This document shows positions 58,435-64,000 of a stretch of 64,000 nucleotides of DNA, piece after piece. This stretch comes from Aselliscus stoliczkanus. Its lineage: Eukaryota > Chordata > Mammalia > Chiroptera > Hipposideridae. Position 1 is the stretch's first letter, and each line of letters begins with the position of its first letter. The position numbers and the translations under genes are program-made. The stretch is from positions 70,284,687 to 70,348,686 of the forward strand of contig CM066732.1 in the NCBI GenBank assembly GCA_033961575.1. Reading direction: 5' to 3'. The notes beneath the pieces are model-generated. The model worked only from the letters and a program-made list of their open reading frames with translations. It was not told the DNA's origin and did no database searches.

Positions 58435-58926
58435 ATCAATAGCAAGGGGATCACCTTTCTAAAATCATCTTTAAGCAGATAGTGGGGCTCAGTACTGAAA
58501 TTTATCATGATGATTTCTAAGAAGAGAGATTGAACAAGGTATCACCACCCCACAATGGAGATACTGAACTATTCAAAACAAATCAAAGCAAGATTGGTTA
58601 CTGCAACTGAAGGATGACAGAAATCTTGGTCACAAGGAATGAGATAAAAATATAATTGAAAGTAAGTTTAAAATGATAGCAGTTAGAGATTTTGGAAGAA
58701 GGGAGTAAAGACTTCTGGAAAATCTGCTCTTCAGGAACACCAATGAGAACAATAGCAAAAGTTCTCAAAATCAACTTTTTCAGAACTCTGAAAACAAATC
58801 AAAGGCTTTCAAGAGTTCAAAAATCATTATTCTAAAAGAACAACTGAATGTCAGCAATCAGCCCAAATAGTACAGGATACTAGAGCCAAATTGTTAGAAC
58901 AATTTCCTGTATACCCTGGACCAAAA
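58435..58926. other. Unassigned AT-rich DNA
   Basis: No gene, RNA or recognised repeat. Confidence 0.3.
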
Positions 58927-58944
58927 CCTCCCCATCCCATTCTT

Positions 58945-59425
58945 TTTTTTTTTGAAGATTTTATTGGGGAGTTGGGGAAGGGGACCAGCCAAGTTGTTGT
59001 TCTTCAATCTTCGTTGTGGAGGGTGCCAGTTGCCATCTGGCTTCCCGTTGGCAGCTTGTGGCCTTTAAGCTCAAGGCTGTGTTCAATCTTAGTTGCAGGT
59101 GGGCATAGCCACCATCCCATGAGGGATTTGAACTGGCAGCCTTGTTGTGAAGAGCGCACTCCCTATCCACTGAGCCATCCGGGCGGCAGCTCAGCTCAAG
59201 GTGCTGAGTTCAGTCTTAGTTTCAGGATGGGCATAGCCCACCATTGAACAGGCAATCTTGTTGTTAAACCAGCTGAGCCATCCTGCCTCCTGTTGGCAGC
59301 TCAGCCACAGCTCATCTAGAGCACAGCATTCCCTGGCCCATATAGGAATTGAACCAGTGGCCCTGTTGCTCAGAGCATGTGCTCTAAGCCAACTCTTAAC
59401 CAATGGAGCCACTCGGCCAGCCCCT
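58945..59425 (-). repeat. Composite SINE with three tRNA-like units, reverse
   Basis: On the minus strand it has a head tRNA-like unit (59424-59330, ggctggccgagtggctccat), a middle unit (about 59290-59230), a third unit (about 59190-59120, gccgcccggatggctcagtg) and a tail (complement of ttgaagattttattggggag). A duplicated cctcccca(a)tcccattctt (58927-58944 and 59426-59444) flanks it. The frames inside are by-products. A truncated relative lies at 56346-56643. Confidence 0.85.
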
Positions 59426-59689
59426 CCTCCCCAATCCCATTCTTAAACTAGGTGAGTTAGCATATGTAAAGTATCAGCACAGTAATACTGCATTTTTCCT
59501 TGAAAGCAGACTTTCCTCTAATACCTAGCATGAGACTAGGCAAACAATTACCTTTTGCACAACAAGCAAATGGTTGAATGTGTATGCAAATGAATGAGTG
59601 AATGATGACCTCCTTTACTCTGGTGTGAATGTCATTTGGCTGGCTTATTATTTATGGAGAAAGTCAGCAAGATATTTCTAACACATACC

Positions 59690-59965
59690 ACCTTGGGACA
59701 TTACTTATAACCTCCAAACCTTAGTCTGTTCATGGTTTAATTGGAATTGATAATAATGGTACTGCCAGTTTTTGCTCAGTAGCAGTTTCGTAGCCAATGA
59801 GGTTTATGTGAGCCATCATTATTTCTAATTGATAATAACAGTACTGCCAATAACAGATAGATAGATGGCACTATAATGAGAACCAAGTGAGATAATATAT
59901 ATTGAATGCCAACAGTACCTGACACAGAATAGATTTCAATAAATGTTTGTTGAATCATCAAGTAA
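59690..59965 (+). repeat. MIR SINE split by a U4 snRNA pseudogene
   Basis: ttgataataatggtactgcc on the left and aagtgagataatatatattg, gtacctgacacagaatagat, caataaatgtttgttgaatc on the right follow the MIR 3' half in order. Between them lies a U4-like insert with its own target duplication. Confidence 0.65.
59768..59832 (+). pseudogene. RNU4P: 3'-truncated U4 snRNA retropseudogene
   Basis: The stretch aligns without gaps to the first ~65 nt of vertebrate U4 snRNA (remembered sequence). About 55 of 69 positions match, including the unbroken tcgtagccaatgaggtttat (59788-59807) of the 5' stem-loop region and tctaattga at the end. The rest of U4, including its Sm site, is absent. A 23-bp direct repeat with two mismatches flanks it (59745-59767 and 59827-59849, aattgataataa..gtactg). 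It overlaps the RNA's taattga, as in self-primed or microhomology-primed reverse transcription. It has no snRNA promoter and is not functional. Confidence 0.8.
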
Positions 59966-59969
59966 ATAC

Positions 59970-60548
59970 ATTTTATGAACAAATGAGTGAAGGAGGGATG
60001 GGTTTGTGGGGAGGAATAGCTTATGAGTATCTGTTCCTCTCTTTTGCTGATCTAATGGTGTGCTGGGTTCTTTACATTCCCATATGTACTAGGAGTAGGA
60101 TGCATCGAAGGTGAAGCCATGCACTTCAGGTGCTTTGGGGCTCAGCAGACAGTGGGAGCTGAAAGTCAGGTTGGAAAACAATAAAAAGGTTGAATAAAAT
60201 ATGAGTTTGAATAAGGAACTTGATGAGATGCTGTCAGCTTTCAAAGGGGGAATAATTTAAAACAGTGTAGTGGGAATTGAAATTTAAAAAAAATGATATG
60301 TAAGCCTTATAAATACAGAGGCTTATCACACTAAAAATATCAGACAACAGAATTATCATCAGATTCAAGGAAAGGCAATTGAACTCTTTTTAAATAAAGA
60401 AACTACAATTGTCCTGCACTTAATAAGCCTGCAGGTGATAGAGTTAATAGCATAACTAGGTTTGGGACACTTTAATTGCCACACACTGTATTTCTGTCTA
60501 TTTAATGTTTGCGGAGTCATAAATACACACCTTAAAAATATTAACACA
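59970..60548. other. Unassigned AT-rich DNA before the L1
   Basis: No gene or RNA recognised. Confidence 0.3.
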
Positions 60549-60550
60549 TA

Positions 60551-62959
60551 ACTTCCGGCAAGATGGCGGCTGTGAGGAGGGCTCTATGAAATCTCCCCTG
60601 GAAATATCCACAATTTGAACTTCTAATACGCTTCAAAGAGACATCTACTCATCACACAGAGCAACTAAGAGTTCCACACAAGGATTGCTGGAAGGTGGGC
60701 CGCCGGGCGAGTAGGGGAAGAAGGCGGCGAGACACATGAGGTGCAGCCTGCACCCGCGGCTGCTGAGTCATGGTGAGTGTTCCCCCGGCTCGCTCCCTGC
60801 GGCCCGCGGCCCACCCAGAGCTCAGCAAGAGCGCATTGGTTTGCAGTCTGAGGCAGAAGCCTCAGGCCGGGCAAGTGCGGGAGGAGAGAGAGGAGATGAC
60901 TGTGCAGAGGTACGAGCTGCACCTGCGGCTCGCCGGGTCCCCAGGAAGCAGGGTGCAGAGTAACGGCAGGGCAGGGCAAGATCAATCCCTGCACCCACCC
61001 GGTTCAGGGATCAGTCTCTGTGCCCACCAGGTCCCGCGGAGCACAGAAGCCTGAAACCCAGGAGCAGGGGAAAAAAGAGGACTCGCCCACGGAGAGTCAG
61101 CACCCGCCGGGCGGAGACGCAGGTCCCCGAGAGAGACGGAGCGGGGATCTTAGCCACACAGTAGGGTGCGCGCAATTCCCTAAATCCCGGCAGACCCTTT
61201 GGGAGAGCAGCAGGAACTCCGCTGGAGCATAAGAGGCAAAGGCCTTAACTTAAAACAGTGTTGGAACTGTGGCTTTGTTTATTTTTATGTTTTTTATTTT
61301 TATTTTTTTTTCCTTTTTCTACTCTTGAACAGAAAGCAAAAAAAAAAAACAATAACCCACCCACTCCCACAAACTTTGGCCCCCGGCCAAGACAGAGTCT
61401 TAAACTGACTCCTGAATGCAGCAATAGGAACAGACTAGGAAGATATTCCTACCTCAGGGGGTTGAGAATTTCCACCCAGTAAAGGCTGCAGAGTGAGACT
61501 ACCTACCCCGCCCCCACCTTTATGCAAGGCTTGGGAGGCAGGGCTGGTTCACCTGCTGAGGCACTAATTAACAGATTCTTAGCAGCTGGCTTTTGGTAGT
61601 GAGGAATTCTTTAATTCTCCACAGCTGTCAACCGAAAGGGTGCCCAGAGACACTCATTGAGCCTTTGGGGGTGCAGCCTGCCTTGGGACAGGCAAAAGCA
61701 AAAAGGCAGTGACTTTGTAAAAACCACCAATCACACGTCACAACCACACTCAAGTACAGCAAACCTGCAGTGCCAGGATCACGCTAGGCATCAGGTGGCC
61801 TACTGTTCCCACAAGATGCACAGGAATTTTCGTACAGCAGACAAACTGAAGAGAGCTTGGTGGACTTTAACCAAGACCGGCACGGATATTTTTGGTTTGT
61901 TTGGTTTTATTCTGTTTTGTTTTCCCTTTATTGGCTGCTTATCTTGGTTGTTTTTGCTTTTTATTTCTATTTCATTATTATCATTTTGTAGTTTTTAATA
62001 TAGGCATATATATAGGTGTATATAGGTGAATATATGTCCATATATATGGGTGTGTAGACAAATATATATATATATTTTTTTCTTTTTCTTTTTCTTTCTT
62101 TTCTTTTTCTTTTTTCCCCACCCTCACTTTCTCTCTTATTTTATTCATTCTTCTCACTGCTATACTTTTCCTCTTTTCCTTTTTTCTGCAAATTTTATTT
62201 TTTTAATTTTTATTCTTACTTTTTTATTATTATTTTAGTTTATTTTTATTTTTTATTTTTTAGGTATAGCTAATCGGTTTCTCATGTTTATTCTATTGTT
62301 TATTTTAGGATATTGTATTTTATTTTGTTTCCTCCTCTGTTATTATTGTGTGTGTGGTTTTTGTTTTGTTTCTGTTTGTTTTCTTCATTAGTATGATTGA
62401 TATTTCTGTACAAGTTGACTGTAGTTTGATGGTTGTTTTTTTTTACTTGTGCGAGCATTTGGTTTCCTTTGGTGGCTGCGGAGGTTGCTCTTGTTGATCT
62501 GTTATGCTCTAAAATCACTCTGCAGCAGTGGGTCCAAACAAACAGACACAAGAATCATCATACCCGGAGGCCAACTTTAGATAAAACCAGAGCATTTCTG
62601 GGTTTGATATACAAGAGTCACACCCAAAAGGAAGTTGCTACAGGTACTAGGGCCCATAGGGTCCAAGGTTCATCAGAGGGGTCAATCTTCTCACAGCAGC
62701 TCATAAACTGCAGATGCTGCTGATCCTCACAGCTAATCAATCTGGGAGTCAATCCCACCTACTGACAAGCCAAAAGTAATCAAAACTAAAACTTCAACAA
62801 GTGAGTACCTCAAGGAACACCTCAGATACAAGCCCAGGAGAATAGGGAGACAGTAATTCAAATATAAAGGACACACACCATAGAAGTTTACCCAGAAAAG
62901 ACTGAGAAATCTGGGGGATCTATCTGTTATATTGAAGCAAACACAAAGAGTAAGCCAGA
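60551..62959 (+). promoter_or_regulatory. L1 5' UTR and internal promoter
   Basis: The first 20 bp hold acttccgg (an ETS-type site, reverse) directly followed by aagatggcggc (YY1-type site). CpG-rich sequence follows to about 61200. A strong splice donor-like gtgagt is at 60773-60778. From about 61890 to 62420 the plus strand is very T-rich, with a nearly pure pyrimidine run at about 62068-62160. At 2.4 kb this is much longer than the ~0.9-kb human L1 5' UTR. The short frames inside (for example 61657-61998) are not convincing genes. Confidence 0.7.
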
Positions 62960-63835
62960 ATGGGGAGACAAAGAAACACAACACAAATAAAAGAACAGAA
63001 GAAACTTCCTGAATCAGTGGAAATAGAGGAAATAGAGGTAACCAACCTATCAGAGACAGAGTTCAGAACACTGATTATTAGAATGTTCAAGGAAATTAAT
63101 GAAAATATAAAGAAGGATAGAGAAATCATGAAAAGCAACCAGCTAGAACTTAAGAACACAATTACTGAATTAAATAACAAACTTGATGGAATCACTAGCA
63201 GACTGGATGAAGCAGAAAATCGAATCAGTGACTTAGAAGACAAAATAGCAGAGATCACCCATGCGGAACAACAAAAAGAAAAGAGAATGAAAAACATGGA
63301 AAATAGTTTAAGAGAGCTGGGGGACAACATCAAACGCAATAACCAACGGGTCATTGGACTACCAGAAGGAGAAGAGAGGGAGCAAGGGATTGAGAATATA
63401 TTTGAAGTAATAATGTCTGAAAACTTCCCTAACCTGGCAAAGGACATTGAAATACAAGCTCAGGAAGTGCAGAGAGTTCCAACCAGGATGATTCCAAACA
63501 GGCCCACTCCAAGACACATTATAGTGAAAATGGCAAGGGTTAAGGACAAAGACAGAATCCTTAAAGCAGCAAGGGAAAAGCAGCAAGTTACTTACAAGGG
63601 TACCCCCATAAGAGTATCAGCTGACTTTTCTACAGAAACTTTGCAGGCCAGAAGGGAGTGGCAGGAGGTTTTCAAAGTGATGAAAAACAAAGGCCTACAA
63701 CCAAGATTGCTGTATCCAGCAAGGTTATCATTTAAAATCGAAGGCGAGATAAGGAGCTTTGCAGAAAAGAATAAGTTAAGGGAATTCATTACCACCAAGC
63801 CAGCTTTGCAGGAAATGCTAAAAGGGCTTCTTTAA
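62960..63835 (+). CDS. L1 ORF1: L1 ORF1 protein (ORF1p), uninterrupted
   Basis: A 291-residue frame. The ATG at 62960 has A at -3 and G at +4. ORF1p is a trimeric, RNA-binding nucleic-acid chaperone that packages L1 RNA in the cytoplasm. Residues about 30-125 look like a heptad-patterned coiled coil (LNNKLDGITSRLDEAENRIS at 71-90). Residues about 128-207 look like the RRM domain (RVIGLPEGEE, then RPTPRHIIVKMARVKDKDRI). Residues about 208-291 look like the C-terminal domain (STETLQARREWQ, then LLYPARLSFKIEGE). It is shorter than human ORF1p (338 aa), mainly before the RRM. No frameshift or stop is seen, and it shares stretches with the pseudogenes at 27139-28024 and 39920-40454. The minus-strand 175-codon frame across it is a shadow. 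Confidence 0.92.
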   Translation: MGRQRNTTQIKEQKKLPESVEIEEIEVTNLSETEFRTLIIRMFKEINENIKKDREIMKSNQLELKNTITELNNKLDGITSRLDEAENRISDLEDKIAEITHAEQQKEKRMKNMENSLRELGDNIKRNNQRVIGLPEGEEREQGIENIFEVIMSENFPNLAKDIEIQAQEVQRVPTRMIPNRPTPRHIIVKMARVKDKDRILKAAREKQQVTYKGTPIRVSADFSTETLQARREWQEVFKVMKNKGLQPRLLYPARLSFKIEGEIRSFAEKNKLREFITTKPALQEMLKGLL

Positions 63836-63883
63836 GTAGAAGAGAAAAACAACCTAAGAAAGACTACGAACACAAATAACAAA

Positions 63884-64000
63884 ATGGCAATAAATACACA
63901 CCTATCAATAATCACATTAAATGTAAATGGATTAAATGCTCCAATAAAAAGACATAGGGTGGCTGAATGGATAAGAAAGCAAGACCCCAGCATATGCTGT
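63884..64000 (+). CDS. L1 ORF2: L1 ORF2 protein, N-terminal start only
   Basis: The ATG at 63884 lies 48 bp after the ORF1 stop. The 39 codons to the edge include LNVNGLNAPIKRHRVAEW and QDPSICC, the conserved start of the apurinic-type L1 endonuclease domain. The Asn of the LNVNG motif corresponds to a catalytic Asn in human ORF2p. Reverse transcriptase and the Cys-rich C-terminus would lie beyond the window. The frame is open as far as it can be read. Confidence 0.9.
   Translation, partial: MAINTHLSIITLNVNGLNAPIKRHRVAEWIRKQDPSICC

Larger units (their letters stand above)
60551..64000 (+). mobile_element. Near-full-length L1 retrotransposon, cut by the window edge
   Basis: It starts with acttccggcaagatggcggc, the kind of 5' end found in full-length L1s. 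It has a 2.4-kb 5' UTR, an uninterrupted ORF1, a 48-bp spacer and the first 39 codons of ORF2, open to the edge. L1s copy themselves through target-primed reverse transcription: ORF1p coats the RNA, and ORF2p supplies endonuclease and reverse transcriptase. No 3' end or target duplication is in view, so full integrity is unproven. The intact ORF1 suggests a relatively recent insertion. Confidence 0.85.

Noticed and set aside
61657..62238. 113- and 70-codon frames before L1 ORF1
   Set aside because: They sit in the L1 5' UTR, and the second is a poly-Phe translation of a pyrimidine tract. No third L1 ORF is supported.
62920..63447. 175-codon minus-strand frame
   Set aside because: It lies opposite the intact L1 ORF1 and its composition follows the complementary codons. 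It is a shadow frame.

Overview
The window looks like mammalian nuclear DNA, most likely from a bat. It is AT-rich and intron- or intergenic-like, with ancient mammalian repeats (MIR, L2, MER5A, Tigger). Over these lie younger insertions with clean target-site duplications (TSDs). The tRNA-derived SINEs, both a ~100-bp form and longer multi-tRNA forms, resemble from memory those of horseshoe-bat relatives (Rhinolophoidea). A near-full-length L1 and several mariner-type miniature elements also fit a bat. The genus is not resolved. No prokaryotic features and no complete host protein-coding gene are visible.

Layout. 1-14.3 kb: AT-rich DNA with Tigger, LTR-like, MIR and L2 remnants and microsatellites. 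14.3-19.8 kb: a GC-rich shoulder, then a CpG island with one plausible plus-strand TATA/splice-donor pair, two short candidate ORFs and several alternating purine-pyrimidine tracts. It is probably the promoter and first-exon region of an unidentified gene or lncRNA. 19.8-26 kb: mostly unassigned AT-rich DNA with one short SINE and one mariner-type miniature element. 26.2-29.1 kb: an L1 with most of ORF2 deleted (HAL1-like). 29.2-39 kb: LTR-like, L2, MER5A and MIR remnants, SINEs and nested DNA transposons. 39.3-45.5 kb: a stack of L1 and HAL1-like pieces, one carrying a solo class II-type LTR. 45.5-54.4 kb: old repeats, SINEs and two mariner-type palindromes. 54.5-58.2 kb: a near-complete HAL1-like element carrying two SINEs. 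59.7-59.9 kb: a truncated U4 snRNA retropseudogene inside an MIR. 60.55 kb to the right edge: an L1 with a 2.4-kb 5' UTR, an uninterrupted ORF1 and the first 39 codons of ORF2.

How it works together. The only clearly uninterrupted coding potential is the right-hand L1 (ORF1p plus the start of the endonuclease domain of ORF2p). L1 machinery of this kind would have supplied in trans the reverse transcription behind the SINEs, the ORF2-deleted L1s and the U4 pseudogene. The most notable observation is that three separate HAL1-like copies share the same ORF2 deletion junction, and the frame stays open across it in all three. A fourth, ORF2-less L1 has a different junction and its own TSD. This suggests that non-autonomous L1 lineages arose more than once. 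All family names are from memory and unsearched.
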